From a bacterium 0.1xD8-71 (GTDB lineage: Bacteria; Bacillota; Clostridia; Lachnospirales; Lachnospiraceae): a stretch of 64,000 nt of DNA. Below the pieces are notes generated by a model, which was not told the origin of the DNA, did no database searches, and saw only the letters and a list, made by a program, of their open reading frames with translations. Both the position numbers and the translations under genes were made by a program. This document shows, one piece after another, positions 1 through 8,294 of this stretch. Every line of letters begins with the position of its first letter. Within the stretch, counting starts at the first letter, position 1. Location of the stretch: assembly GCA_003612405.1 (NCBI GenBank), contig RAYR01000015.1:102284-166283 (forward strand), written 5' to 3'.

Positions 1-68
1 ACTGTAAGATTCAGGATGGCAAGACAGTCTCTTCCCTGCTTGCCTATAAGGAAAAATATTGCCGATAA
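1..68 (+). CDS. 3' end of a probable Nudix hydrolase (ADP-ribose pyrophosphatase type), partial
   Basis: Only the last 21 codons are present (frame starts at base 3, TAA at 66-68). The readable end is KIQDGKTVSSLLAYKEKYC plus one Arg. This resembles the C-terminal tail (GKTxxxLLxYK) of clostridial NudF-type ADP-ribose pyrophosphatases, a gene I recall commonly lying just before spoIIM and xerD in Lachnospiraceae. Identification rests on a short tail and on gene order, so it is tentative. The 5' part lies outside the window. Confidence 0.45.
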   Translation, partial: CKIQDGKTVSSLLAYKEKYCR

Positions 69-130
69 AAAGATAGCTGTCATGCCTGGTGCCTCCTGGA
101 CATATATTGAAAAAGATGAGGAAAGAGGGT

Positions 131-739
131 ATGGGCGTGCGGCAGTCATGGTCAAAAAACAGCTATTATATGGTTTATCTGTTTATGATTGGTCTTTTTA
201 TCGGGATACTGGTGGTGAATGTAGGACATGACACCTGGATTGTGGACAGTAACCTTTTGGGAACAGAGATGATTCTGCGCCTGAAGAACAGTATCCCGGA
301 AGGGGAAGGATTGTTTGGTTATGTATTGAAACACAGAATGTTCACCCTCTGTATGCTGGCACTGCTGTCTACCACCATGGTGGGACTGCCGGTGATCTGT
401 GTTTATATTTGTTATATGGGGCTCTCGGCAGGCTGCCTTTTGTCAGTGGCAGTGATCCGTTATGGGATCCGGGGGCTTTTATTTGTGGCGGCAGGTTTGC
501 TGCCACAGGCTTTTTGCCTGGTGCCGGCCTATATAGGACTTTTTATCTGGGCCGTGGGTCTTAACAGGACTTTATATGCACCCAGGACATATCTGGACGG
601 ATATGAACGTTACAGCAGACAGTTTTATCTGAAAAAAGGAACACAGCTTGTTGTTGTGACAGCAGTTGTCATAATGGGATGTCTGTTAGAAAGTTATGTC
701 AATCCTAAAATCATACATTTTGTTCTGAAAATTTTTTGA
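131..739 (+). CDS. spoIIM: Stage II sporulation protein M-like membrane protein
   Basis: A 202-residue multi-pass membrane protein matching the SpoIIM family. In Bacillus SpoIIM forms, with SpoIID and SpoIIP, the peptidoglycan-degrading machine that drives engulfment of the forespore. Hydrophobic segments are visible near residues 13-35, 80-100, 105-140 and 180-195. They include the Gly-rich stretch GLSAGCLLSV and the Pro-rich loop LLPQAFCLVPAYIGLF typical of the family. ATG 131 is chosen because GAGGAAAG at 118-125 is a good ribosome-binding site for it; in-frame ATG 116 and GTG 89 are less well placed. It sits between the Nudix tail and xerD. The last codons and the following bases are very A/T-rich. 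No terminator with a clear stem is seen behind it. Confidence 0.85.
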   Translation: MGVRQSWSKNSYYMVYLFMIGLFIGILVVNVGHDTWIVDSNLLGTEMILRLKNSIPEGEGLFGYVLKHRMFTLCMLALLSTTMVGLPVICVYICYMGLSAGCLLSVAVIRYGIRGLLFVAAGLLPQAFCLVPAYIGLFIWAVGLNRTLYAPRTYLDGYERYSRQFYLKKGTQLVVVTAVVIMGCLLESYVNPKIIHFVLKIF

Positions 740-855
740 AAAAAATTTTTTATCTTTTTTCCAACATATAGTAGACATAAATTCTCTGGTTGACGATATC
801 TTGTACTTTGTCGGAAAAACCGCGCAAATGCCCGTAAAATCGGCAAAAAATCCAT

Positions 856-884
856 TTGCTTTTCTCAAAAAATCTGATTATAAT
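856..884 (+). promoter_or_regulatory. Probable sigma-A promoter for xerD
   Basis: TTGCTT at 856-861, a 17-base spacer and a perfect TATAAT at 879-884, about 60 bases before the xerD start. The spacing and -10 are canonical; the -35 matches four of six bases. The rest of the 740-945 gap is AT-rich with no other recognisable element. Confidence 0.55.
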
Positions 885-945
885 GTAAGGCAGACGGTGA
901 TTTGATTTACATAAAGAATCACGAGGGGGAAGGATTTCCGAATAC

Positions 946-1830
946 ATGGAGAAAGAGATCAGTGCTTTTATCACCTATTTACATAATGTGAAGAACACCT
1001 CCACCAACACAGAGTTGTCTTACAAGAGGGATCTGGAGAAAGTGCAGCACTTTATGGCAGCGCGCGGGATTGAGGAAGCGGGGAAAGTGTCGGCACAGGA
1101 TCTGAGTGATTATGTAAAATATCTGGAAGATAATAAATTTGCGGCGGCCACTGTGTCCAGAAATATTGCCTCTCTGAAAGCTTTTTATCATTTTATGGTA
1201 CAGGAAGGAATGGTGGCGGAGGATATCTCCGATAAGCTCAAAGCACCTAAGATTGAGAAGAAGGCACCGGGTATCATGTCTCCTGATGAAGTGGTGCGTC
1301 TTTTAGAGCAGCCCTCTGGGGATACGCCCAAAGAAATACGTGACAAAGCCATGTTGGAACTTCTCTATGCCACAGGGATCCGGGTGACCGAACTGATCAC
1401 ATTAAAGGTTGCCGATGTGAATATGCAGATGAGTTTTATTTTATGCCGTGACCGCAACAAGGAGAGGATCATTCCTTTTGGAAATGCAGCCAAAAGCGCC
1501 ATGACACGGTATCTGAACGGGACGAGAGAAGAGATGTTGGAGAATAAATCTTCGGATGTTCTCTTTGCCAATTGTTCCGGGCAGCCTATGAGCCGGCAGG
1601 GATTCTGGAAACTGATTAAACATTATGCCAAAAAGGCGGATATCCAGGCGGACATTACGCCGCATACCTTAAGACATTCTTTTGCGGCGCATCTGGTAGA
1701 GAACGGTGCCGATTTAAGGAGTGTTCAGGAAATGTTGGGACACTCTGATATTTCCACAACACAGATTTATGCGAACTTAAACCACAATCATATCAGGGAA
1801 GTGTACGCGAAGGCACATCCCAGAGGTTAG
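946..1830 (+). CDS. xerD: Tyrosine site-specific recombinase XerD
   Basis: A 294-residue XerC/XerD-family recombinase of the usual length (about 295). Such proteins resolve chromosome dimers at dif during division. The N-terminal SAM-like core-binding domain covers about residues 1-90 and the catalytic domain about 110-290. The catalytic set is complete: R146 (TGIRVTE), H240 and R243 (HTLRHSFA), H266 (LGHSDIS) and the nucleophile Y275 (TTQIYAN). The start is preceded by GAGGGGGAAGGA. Linkage to spoIIM is common in this group. No integrase-like extra domain, attachment site or phage gene is nearby, so a housekeeping XerD is much more likely than a mobile-element integrase. Whether it is XerC or XerD is inferred mainly from context. 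Confidence 0.88.
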   Translation: MEKEISAFITYLHNVKNTSTNTELSYKRDLEKVQHFMAARGIEEAGKVSAQDLSDYVKYLEDNKFAAATVSRNIASLKAFYHFMVQEGMVAEDISDKLKAPKIEKKAPGIMSPDEVVRLLEQPSGDTPKEIRDKAMLELLYATGIRVTELITLKVADVNMQMSFILCRDRNKERIIPFGNAAKSAMTRYLNGTREEMLENKSSDVLFANCSGQPMSRQGFWKLIKHYAKKADIQADITPHTLRHSFAAHLVENGADLRSVQEMLGHSDISTTQIYANLNHNHIREVYAKAHPRG

Positions 1831-1870
1831 TGGATACCGATGTATTGAGAAATTATATAATCTATTTAAA

Positions 1871-1902
1871 AATCCTGCGGATTCTGCCCGCAGGATTTTT
1901 TT
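1871..1902 (+). terminator. Rho-independent terminator of xerD
   Basis: Perfect 10-bp stem AATCCTGCGG (1871-1880) / CCGCAGGATT (1888-1897), 7-base loop, followed by a run of seven T. It can also serve the opposite strand, where the A-run upstream of the stem becomes a T-run behind the DAHP synthase gene. Confidence 0.88.
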
Positions 1903-1918
1903 AAGTCTTTCGCTTATT

Positions 1919-1960
1919 CGAGTCCGCAAAGCGGACCTCGTAATCGAGCAAAGCTCGATT
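1919..1960. repeat. Two adjacent AAA-loop hairpins
   Basis: GTCCGC-AAA-GCGGAC (1922-1936, extended by CGA/TCG outside) and AATCGAGC-AAA-GCTCGATT (1942-1960) lie between the xerD terminator and the stop codon of the minus-strand DAHP synthase gene. Both stems are perfect and share the same three-base loop. They lack a T-run, so they are not ordinary terminators. They resemble in style the hairpin strings at 9520-9595 and 36907-37033. Confidence 0.6.
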
Positions 1961-2988
1961 TAGTCATAATCTGCAATATCGTAAATCAATTGTTCGGAGG
2001 CTTTCCATCCGAGACAGGGATCGGTGATGGATTTACCATAGACACCTTCACCAATCTTCTGGCATCCTTCTTCGATATAACTTTCAATCATGACACCCTT
2101 GACCATCCCATGGATATCATGGTTCAGCTTACGGCTGTGCATGACTTCCTTAACAATACGGATCTGCTGCTCGAACTGTTTGTCGGAATTATTGTGGTTC
2201 GCATCAATGACACAGGCCGGATTGAGCAGATCGTAATCCTGATACAGGGTATAGAGGGTGTTTAAATCTTCGTAATGATAGTTGGGCAGGCTTCTGCCGT
2301 GTTTGTTGACGGAACCGCGAAGTACTGCGTGTGCCAGCGGATTGCCATTGGTTGCCACTTCCATGCCCCGGTAGATAAAGGAATGGGGATGTTGTGCTGC
2401 ATAGATGGAATTGAGCATCACGGAGAGTGTGCCGCTGGTGGGATTTTTCATACCGGCAGGCACATCGAAACCGCTGACTGTCATACGATGGTGCTGATCT
2501 TCCACGGAGCGGGCACCGATTGCCACATAGGAGAGAATATCTTCCACATACCCCCAGTTTTCGGGATAGAGCATTTCATCCGCGGCGGTCAGGCCGGATT
2601 CCTCGATGGCCCGGATATGCATTTTACGCATGGCGATTAACCCGGCTGTGAAGTCGGGTTTCTTCTCGGGGTCAGGCTGGCTTACGATTCCTTTATAACC
2701 TTCCCCGGTGGTACGGGGTTTGTTGGTGTAGATTCTGGGAATCAGAATCAGCTTGTCCTTGACTTTTTCATTGACTCTGGCCAGTCTGTTGACATAGTCG
2801 CAGACGGCCTCTTCATTGTCGGCAGAACAGGGACCGATGATGACCAGAAATTTGCTGCTCTTTCCGGTGAGTACGTCTTTGATCTGGGCGTCTCTTTCCT
2901 GTTTCAGTTCCACAGCCTTTGTCGGCATGGGATATTCCTTACGAATATCTTCCGGGGTGGGAAGTTTCGTTACATATCGAAAAGACAT
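1960..2988 (-). CDS. aroF: 3-deoxy-7-phosphoheptulonate (DAHP) synthase, class I
   Basis: A 342-residue cytosolic enzyme that condenses phosphoenolpyruvate and erythrose 4-phosphate, the first step of the shikimate pathway. It belongs to the class I alpha (E. coli AroF/G/H-like) family. Visible signatures are IIGPCSADNEEAV, the PEP-binding KPRTTGEGYKG, the AIGARSVEDQHHR segment, and late metal-site residues in DANHNNSD. The start is taken at 2988 (MSFRYVTKLP) because AGGAGAAAAC lies just upstream; an in-frame start at 3036 would run into the promoter. It is a lone aro gene with its own promoter. No ACT or chorismate-mutase domain is fused, and no leader-peptide or T-box is visible in the short leader. 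Confidence 0.9.
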   Translation of the reverse strand: MSFRYVTKLPTPEDIRKEYPMPTKAVELKQERDAQIKDVLTGKSSKFLVIIGPCSADNEEAVCDYVNRLARVNEKVKDKLILIPRIYTNKPRTTGEGYKGIVSQPDPEKKPDFTAGLIAMRKMHIRAIEESGLTAADEMLYPENWGYVEDILSYVAIGARSVEDQHHRMTVSGFDVPAGMKNPTSGTLSVMLNSIYAAQHPHSFIYRGMEVATNGNPLAHAVLRGSVNKHGRSLPNYHYEDLNTLYTLYQDYDLLNPACVIDANHNNSDKQFEQQIRIVKEVMHSRKLNHDIHGMVKGVMIESYIEEGCQKIGEGVYGKSITDPCLGWKASEQLIYDIADYD

Positions 2989-3040
2989 AAGTTTTCTCCT
3001 CTTGTATTTATGATTATTTTCTTCTGGCAAAAACACCTAC

Positions 3041-3069
3041 ATTATAGTATATTGTTTTAAGAATCGCAA
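3041..3069 (-). promoter_or_regulatory. Promoter of the DAHP synthase gene
   Basis: On the minus strand: TTGCGA (3069-3064), 17-base spacer, TATAAT (3046-3041). The -35 lies inside the last codons of the upstream flippase gene, so the DAHP synthase can be transcribed separately from it. Confidence 0.6.
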
Positions 3070-4430
3070 CCCTTACGGGAAATATACAGGGCAGAGACCG
3101 TGCATAATGTGGTTTGCAGAATCTGGCTTGCCAGCATGCCCCACAGATAGCCTTTGATGCCGTAAAGCGGGATGGCGAAGAAAACAAATGCAAGGCGCAG
3201 TAACAGACTTGCCACGCTGTAACAGAAGGTCTGTGCGGTCTTCCCCAGGCCGTTCAGGATACTGCCCAGTGTGCTTGCAATGTACATAAAAGGGCAGATA
3301 AAGCTGAGAATCAGGATGAAACTGCCGGCCAGATCCGAATGGAACAGGATGCGTCCCGCGAACCGTCCGCACAGTAAAAAGAGGGCGGTGCATAAAAATC
3401 CCAGCAGGAGACAGTAGCGGATAGAAGCCAGTATGGCCCGTCTGACAGCAGCCCTGTTGCCGTTTGCATCAGCTTCCGATATGATGGGCAGAAGCAGAAC
3501 AGAGATGGAATTTGTGATGGCGGAGGGAAAGAGGATCAGCGGCAGACTCATTCCGGTCAATACGCCGTATACGCCCAGAGCGTCCGCGTTATTCAGGCCG
3601 TAGGCCATCAGGCGGTTGGGAATATAGATAGCTTCTATACTCTGCAACAGATTGATGACCAGGCGGTTGGCGGATAAAGGAACTGCCAGGGTAAGAAGCT
3701 GTCCCATGATATGGCTGTATACGGCAATGCAGTGGTTCTTAAGGCCTTTTGTCCGGGCAGGAAGGCAGGGACGGTAGGGAAAGAGCCTGTGGGCGCGGGA
3801 TAAGATAGCCAGTACCGACACGATCATGGAGGCGCTTTCTCCGATTACCAGGCCGACCACAGCAAAGCTGATGGTGGGCTCCATATGATGCTTATGGCAG
3901 ATATAGTAAATCAGGTATACGCTTCCCACACGGCAGATTTGTTCTGCAAGCTGGGTGACGGCAGGAATTGCAGTCTTACGGATACCGAAAAAATAGCCGT
4001 TGATACAGGAATGAACACAGGCCATAGGGATGGACACGGCTATGATACGAAGTAAGGGTGCTGTGCGGTATTCCATCAGGCAGCTGATGGCGATATCGTC
4101 CGACCAGTGATAAATCACAAAGGCGCAGGCAATGGAGAGACCAAAAGATATCAGAAAGCCTGCCCAAAGAGTGCGGAAGGAACTTTTATAATCCCGTGTA
4201 CTGGTCTCACTGGCCACATATTTGGAGATGGCGGTCTGGATACCGGAGACGGTGAGGGCAAAGGAGAGGGCAAGCACAGGGGAAATCAGCTGATAGATTC
4301 CCATACCCTCTGCACCGAATACATTGGACAGAAAGATCCGGTAGAAGAAACCGATCAGACGGCTTACAAGTCCGGTCAGTGTAAGAATGGCAGTTCCGGT
4401 TATTAAAGGATTTTTCCATTTGACAGTCAT
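3057..4430 (-). CDS. MOP/MATE-superfamily lipid flippase, SpoVB/MurJ-like
   Basis: A 457-residue protein with about 12-14 predicted membrane segments. Its N-terminus, including LVSRLIGFFYRIFLSNVFG and GMGIYQLISPV, is typical of the polysaccharide-biosynthesis/SpoVB branch of the multidrug-oligosaccharidyl-lipid-polysaccharide superfamily. Members move lipid-linked precursors such as lipid II or related glycolipids across the membrane. SpoVB acts in spore cortex synthesis, but vegetative paralogues are common, so the exact substrate is unknown. The start used is ATG 4430; an in-frame GTG at 4439 is possible, and neither has a strong ribosome-binding site. It is divergent from mnmA across a gap of about 80 bp. 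Confidence 0.78.
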   Translation of the reverse strand: MTVKWKNPLITGTAILTLTGLVSRLIGFFYRIFLSNVFGAEGMGIYQLISPVLALSFALTVSGIQTAISKYVASETSTRDYKSSFRTLWAGFLISFGLSIACAFVIYHWSDDIAISCLMEYRTAPLLRIIAVSIPMACVHSCINGYFFGIRKTAIPAVTQLAEQICRVGSVYLIYYICHKHHMEPTISFAVVGLVIGESASMIVSVLAILSRAHRLFPYRPCLPARTKGLKNHCIAVYSHIMGQLLTLAVPLSANRLVINLLQSIEAIYIPNRLMAYGLNNADALGVYGVLTGMSLPLILFPSAITNSISVLLLPIISEADANGNRAAVRRAILASIRYCLLLGFLCTALFLLCGRFAGRILFHSDLAGSFILILSFICPFMYIASTLGSILNGLGKTAQTFCYSVASLLLRLAFVFFAIPLYGIKGYLWGMLASQILQTTLCTVSALYISRKGCDS

Positions 4431-4509
4431 AGGCACCACATCATGATTCGATATGGTTACAGTTTATGCGGCGAAAGTCTCATATAGTATAGAAGAAAGG
4501 GACAGAAAG

Positions 4510-5586
4510 ATGGCAGAAAAAGTATTGGTAGGCATGTCCGGCGGAGTGGATTCCTCGGTGGCGGCTTACCTTTTGAAACAACAAGGATACGATGTGATTG
4601 GAGTGACCCTGCAAATCTGGCAGGATCCAGCGCAGAATCTATTGAAAAATATGGGAGGATGCAGCACTTTTGACGCCGCAGAGGATGCCAGACAGGTGGC
4701 AGCCAGACTGGATATCCCGCATTATGTGATTCCTGTGGAGCAGGATTTTAAAGAAAATGTGGTAAATTATTTCGTGGAAGAATATCTGGCCGGACGGACG
4801 CCCAATCCCTGTGTTGTCTGTAACCGGCATGTGAAATGGGCGGCCATGCTGCAAAGCTGTCTGGAAATGGGGGCGGATTATATTGCCACCGGACATTATG
4901 CCAGAGTCAGCAGATTGGAAAACGGTAGATATACCGTGCGCAATTCGGCGGCCGCCAGAAAGGATCAGACCTATGCACTCTACAATCTTACCCAGGAGCA
5001 GCTGGCCCGCACCTTAATGCCGGTGGGAGAATACACCAAGGAGCAGATACGGCAGTTTGCCGAAGAAGCGGGGCTTATGGTGGCGCATAAACCGGACAGT
5101 CAGGAGATATGCTTTATTCCCGATCATGACTATGCCGCCTTTATTGACAGACAGGCCGGGGAAAGGGTGCCCGGCCGGGGAAAGTTTGTGACGAAAGCGG
5201 GAGAGGTGCTGGGGGAACATCTGGGCATCACGCATTACACGGTAGGACAGCGCAAAGGATTAAATCTGGCCATGGGGCGCCCGGTGTTTGTGACAGACAT
5301 AAGACCTGAGACGGATGAGGTGGTGATCGGGGAGGCGGAAGATGTCTTTGCAGATACCCTTTATTGTCACCGCATCAATTATATGGGCATGGAGGATCTG
5401 CCGGAGCCCAGACAGGTGACGGCTAAGATCCGTTATGCCCATGCCGGGGAGAACTGCCTGATTGAGAAGGCGGGGGAAGACAGGATACGCTGTACTTTTG
5501 CAAGGCCGGTTCGTGCCATTACACCCGGACAGGCGGTGGTATTTTATGAGGATGATTATGTGCTAGGCGGCGGGATTATCCTGTAG
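4510..5586 (+). CDS. mnmA: tRNA-specific 2-thiouridylase MnmA
   Basis: A 358-residue enzyme that adds sulfur to the wobble uridine (U34) of Lys, Glu and Gln tRNAs using ATP and a persulfide. The N-terminal ATP-pyrophosphatase loop SGGVDSS is at residues 10-16. The two catalytic cysteines are C104 (in CVVCN) and C201 (in [11 protein letters not shown]), matching the Cys pair of E. coli MnmA. The C-terminal beta-barrel domain is complete. ATG 4510 is preferred over the upstream in-frame 4453 because GAAAGGG lies nine bases before it and [12 protein letters not shown] is the family-like beginning. No iscS/nifS gene for sulfur delivery is adjacent. Confidence 0.93.
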   Translation: MAEKVLVGMSGGVDSSVAAYLLKQQGYDVIGVTLQIWQDPAQNLLKNMGGCSTFDAAEDARQVAARLDIPHYVIPVEQDFKENVVNYFVEEYLAGRTPNPCVVCNRHVKWAAMLQSCLEMGADYIATGHYARVSRLENGRYTVRNSAAARKDQTYALYNLTQEQLARTLMPVGEYTKEQIRQFAEEAGLMVAHKPDSQEICFIPDHDYAAFIDRQAGERVPGRGKFVTKAGEVLGEHLGITHYTVGQRKGLNLAMGRPVFVTDIRPETDEVVIGEAEDVFADTLYCHRINYMGMEDLPEPRQVTAKIRYAHAGENCLIEKAGEDRIRCTFARPVRAITPGQAVVFYEDDYVLGGGIIL

Positions 5587-5632
5587 ACTAAGAAAATCTT
5601 AAGAAATTCTACCGGTTTTTTTCACGACATTT

Positions 5633-5647
5633 TCACAGACTCTGTGA
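5633..5647. promoter_or_regulatory. 15-bp perfect palindrome upstream of the 129-aa gene
   Basis: TCACAGA-C-TCTGTGA, 7-bp arms around one base, 60 bases before the start codon at 5707 and immediately followed by GATAGTATG, which could contain a poor -10. It could be a repressor site, or coincidence in a short intergenic gap. Confidence 0.3.
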
Positions 5648-5706
5648 TAGTATGGGTAATGATAAGTGGGGGATCTTTGGAGAAACACTTGTTTGAGGAG
5701 AAAATT

Positions 5707-6096
5707 ATGGTAGAATCAAAACTGACTAAAGTAAAAGTGAATAATGAGATAGAACTGTGCGAAGTGTATGATAACACCACCAAGGAACGGATTAAGAAAG
5801 TATTTTTCAGAGAAGGAATCTCTTTCTTTATCAAATTCCGTAAGAAGTTCCAGATGGTCGGTCTGGCAGCGGTGGATCTGGCAGGAGAGGAAGTTTCCGG
5901 GGAGAGGACGATGTTCCCGGAGACCAAAGAAGGCAGATATATTATCTGTGTGAATCAAAGCCAGGAGGAGCTGGCCCGCAGATCCATTATGCGGGTGGTG
6001 CCCGATCACGGGGACAGAGTCCGTTTCTTTTCAGATGACCAGAAGGAGAAGGACGACAAAATCCCCTTCTGGGAAATGATTACACAGTCAATCTAA
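5707..6096 (+). CDS. Conserved-looking hypothetical protein, 129 aa
   Basis: I do not recognise the family. The protein is soluble, rich in charged residues and has no signal peptide or membrane segment. The N-terminus (MVESKLTKVKV) is beta-strand-like, the middle has a basic patch FFIKFRKKFQ, and the C-terminus is acidic (FFSDDQKEKDDK). GAGGAGAAAATT directly before ATG 5707 is an excellent ribosome-binding site, which supports this start over the upstream in-frame one at 5644. The coding region overlaps tail-to-tail by four bases with the minus-strand PHP gene (stop codons at 6093-6096), and no terminator separates them. A palindrome lies upstream. Codon use matches its neighbours. Confidence 0.7.
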   Translation: MVESKLTKVKVNNEIELCEVYDNTTKERIKKVFFREGISFFIKFRKKFQMVGLAAVDLAGEEVSGERTMFPETKEGRYIICVNQSQEELARRSIMRVVPDHGDRVRFFSDDQKEKDDKIPFWEMITQSI

Positions 6097-6911
6097 AGAC
6101 GGTGAAAAGAAGGGCTGCGCTTTTCAAAGGTAGTATAATACCGGAAACCGCAGTCCTTTAATATTTCTGCGGCCTGGTCGAAAGCATAGGCGATCTGTGT
6201 GGGCGTGTGGGCGTCGGAGCCGACGGTAATGATTTCACCGCCCAGTTCACGGTATCGTCTGATGATGCCGCGGCAGGGATTGGCATCATGTAGTCCTTTG
6301 GCCAGACCGGCGGTGTTGATTTCAATTCCCTTTTCCATGGATATGAGCCGTTCCAGAATCCGATCCAGAATATCCCGGTAGGCTTCATAGGAGTAGCCTT
6401 CTTCTTTTTGCGGGCCATAACGCACCACATAATCCAGATGCCCGTACACATCAAAGTTGCTGTAGCCCTTCAGATTATCAAGGATAGATTCAAAATATTC
6501 CAGATAGGCGGCAGACTGTTCACGGCCCTCATAAAAGGCAGGATAGTAAGGATCCTGGCCGTTGCAGATGTGGGAGGAGCCAATGATGAAGTCATATTCG
6601 TGTGCCTTTGCAAAGACCGCGTTTTTTCTGGCAAGATGGGCCTGCAGACCAAGTTCCAGACCAAAGCAGAGCGTAATCTGTCCGTCATATTTTTCGCGCA
6701 GTTTCAGAAAGTCATACAGATAGGCATCAGGATTTAATTCAAATTTTCCGGCAAAATCTGTTTCGGTTACAGGATAATCGAAGTCGTTGTGTTCCGTAAA
6801 GCACATCTTCGTCAGGCCCAGTTCTATACCGCGTACAATCATTTGTTCCATAGGGGTGTCCGAATCTCCTGAGAAAGAGGAGTGCAAATGGTAATCTGCT
6901 GTGATTGGCAT
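6093..6911 (-). CDS. hisJ: PHP-domain histidinol-phosphatase family protein
   Basis: A 272-residue PHP-type metallophosphatase. The HisJ/HisK branch hydrolyses histidinol phosphate to histidinol in histidine synthesis. Metal-ligand motifs of the fold are seen in order: ADYHLHSSFSGDS at the N-terminus, FTEHND, the conserved Glu in LGLELGL, GSSHICNG and, near the C-terminus, GSDAHTP. The length fits HisJ. No other his gene is nearby, so a different phosphoester substrate is possible. The start MPITADYHLH lies just behind a good purine-rich site. The upstream gap (6912-7204) is shared with the divergent gap promoter. Confidence 0.83.
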   Translation of the reverse strand: MPITADYHLHSSFSGDSDTPMEQMIVRGIELGLTKMCFTEHNDFDYPVTETDFAGKFELNPDAYLYDFLKLREKYDGQITLCFGLELGLQAHLARKNAVFAKAHEYDFIIGSSHICNGQDPYYPAFYEGREQSAAYLEYFESILDNLKGYSNFDVYGHLDYVVRYGPQKEEGYSYEAYRDILDRILERLISMEKGIEINTAGLAKGLHDANPCRGIIRRYRELGGEIITVGSDAHTPTQIAYAFDQAAEILKDCGFRYYTTFEKRSPSFHRL

Positions 6912-7080
6912 GGAAGGCTCCTTTCCGGGTTAATTCGTTCAGGCGTTTGCGAAACTCATTGTATTCTGGCCTATGGTTTCAGTATAGTAGATATGGAATG
7001 GAAATACAATGGTTTGCCAGAATGGATTTTCGATATGTTTTTGATGCTGATGATTTTCCTAATTATTTTTGAATTACATC

Positions 7081-7109
7081 TTGAATTTTCGGGACAAATT
7101 GGGTACAAT
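7081..7109 (+). promoter_or_regulatory. Promoter of gap
   Basis: TTGAAT (7081-7086), exact 17-base spacer, TACAAT (7104-7109), leaving a leader of about 90 bases before the gap start. The match to a sigma-A promoter is good, as expected for a highly expressed glycolytic gene. No CggR-type operator or regulator gene is recognisable next to it. Confidence 0.7.
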
Positions 7110-7204
7110 AAATTTGCTGACTAAATTTTACCAATCCTGTGTGTATGGTACGCATATGGCGGGGTAAAATTATATAAAAAACATTATTTAGGAGGGACTA
7201 AAAA

Positions 7205-8206
7205 ATGGCAGTAAGAGTAGCAATTAATGGTTTTGGCCGTATCGGTCGTCTTGCGTTCAGACAGATGTTCGGGGCAGAAGGATATGAAGTAGTGGCAATC
7301 AACGATTTAACAAGCCCTAAGATGTTGGCACACTTGTTAAAATATGATTCTTCCCAGGGTAAGTACGCTTTGGCTGATACTGTATCCGCTGGTGAGGACA
7401 CAATCACAGTTGATGGTAAGACATTAAAGATTTATAAAGAGCCCGATGCAAACAACTGTCCTTGGGGTGAGCTTAAGGTTGACGTTGTTTTGGAGTGTTC
7501 CGGTTTCTACACCAGCAAAGAGAAAGCACAGGCACACATCAATGCCGGCGCTAGAAAAGTTGTTATCTCTGCTCCCGCAGGTAACGATCTTCCGACTATC
7601 GTATACAATGTAAACCATGAGACACTGAAAGCTTCCGATACCATCATTTCCGCAGCTTCCTGTACAACAAACTGCCTGGCTCCTATGGCAAAAGCGTTGA
7701 ACGACTTAGCTACTATCAAATCCGGTATCATGAGCACAATTCACGCATACACAGGCGATCAGATGATTCTTGACGGCCCGCAGAGAAAGGGTGACTTAAG
7801 AAGATCCCGTGCAGGCGCAGTGAATATCGTTCCTAACAGCACAGGTGCAGCAAAGGCTATCGGTCTTGTTATTCCTGAGTTGAATGGTAAGCTGATCGGT
7901 TCCGCACAGCGTGTTCCTACTCCTACAGGTTCTACCACAATTCTGGTTGCAACTGTAGAGAAGTCCGTTACCAAGGATGAGATCAATGCAGCAATGAAGG
8001 CAGCAGCTACAGAGTCCTTCGGATACAATGAGGATGAGATCGTTTCTTCCGATATCGTAGGCAGCACCTATGGTTCTATCTTCGATGCTACTCAGACAAT
8101 GGTAGGTGAGGATAACCTGGTACAGGTAGTTTCCTGGTATGACAATGAGAACAGCTATACTTCTCAGATGGTTCGTACCATTAAGTATTTCTCCGAGCTC
8201 GGCTAA
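7205..8206 (+). CDS. gap: Glyceraldehyde-3-phosphate dehydrogenase
   Basis: A 333-residue type I GAPDH that oxidises glyceraldehyde 3-phosphate to 1,3-bisphosphoglycerate with NAD and phosphate. The NAD-binding start [15 protein letters not shown] and the catalytic Cys153 in [12 protein letters not shown] are intact. The C-terminal [13 protein letters not shown] is family-typical. The start is preceded by AGGAGGGAC. It is first of three consecutive lower-glycolysis genes (gap, pgk, tpiA) on one strand. Its codon use is strongly biased toward optimal codons, consistent with high expression. Confidence 0.96.
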   Translation: MAVRVAINGFGRIGRLAFRQMFGAEGYEVVAINDLTSPKMLAHLLKYDSSQGKYALADTVSAGEDTITVDGKTLKIYKEPDANNCPWGELKVDVVLECSGFYTSKEKAQAHINAGARKVVISAPAGNDLPTIVYNVNHETLKASDTIISAASCTTNCLAPMAKALNDLATIKSGIMSTIHAYTGDQMILDGPQRKGDLRRSRAGAVNIVPNSTGAAKAIGLVIPELNGKLIGSAQRVPTPTGSTTILVATVEKSVTKDEINAAMKAAATESFGYNEDEIVSSDIVGSTYGSIFDATQTMVGEDNLVQVVSWYDNENSYTSQMVRTIKYFSELG

Positions 8207-8234
8207 GAGAACCAATAAGTAAAGAGTAAATTAA

Positions 8235-8262
8235 AGAGGCTCGGCCGTTGGGCCGGGTCTCT
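8235..8262 (+). other. 12-bp stem-loop between gap and pgk
   Basis: AGAGGCTCGGCC (8235-8246), loop GTTG, then GGCCGGGTCTCT (8251-8262) pairs fully if two G-U pairs are allowed. There is no T-run (TGTAGTTAAT follows), so it is more likely an intercistronic stabiliser or partial attenuator setting gap versus pgk levels than a full terminator. Confidence 0.5.
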
Positions 8263-8294
8263 TGTAGTTAATATAATAATAGGAGGACTAAGAC

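Noticed and set aside
16..231. 71-codon open frame at the window start
   Set aside because: It overlaps both the Nudix tail and the SpoIIM start, which are better supported.
946..1830. XerD as a phage or ICE integrase
   Set aside because: Size and domain set are those of housekeeping Xer proteins and the neighbours are core genes.
6882..7124. 80-codon open frame in the hisJ-gap gap
   Set aside because: It overlaps the hisJ start and the gap promoter, has no ribosome-binding site, and its hydrophobic end is explained by AT-rich DNA.
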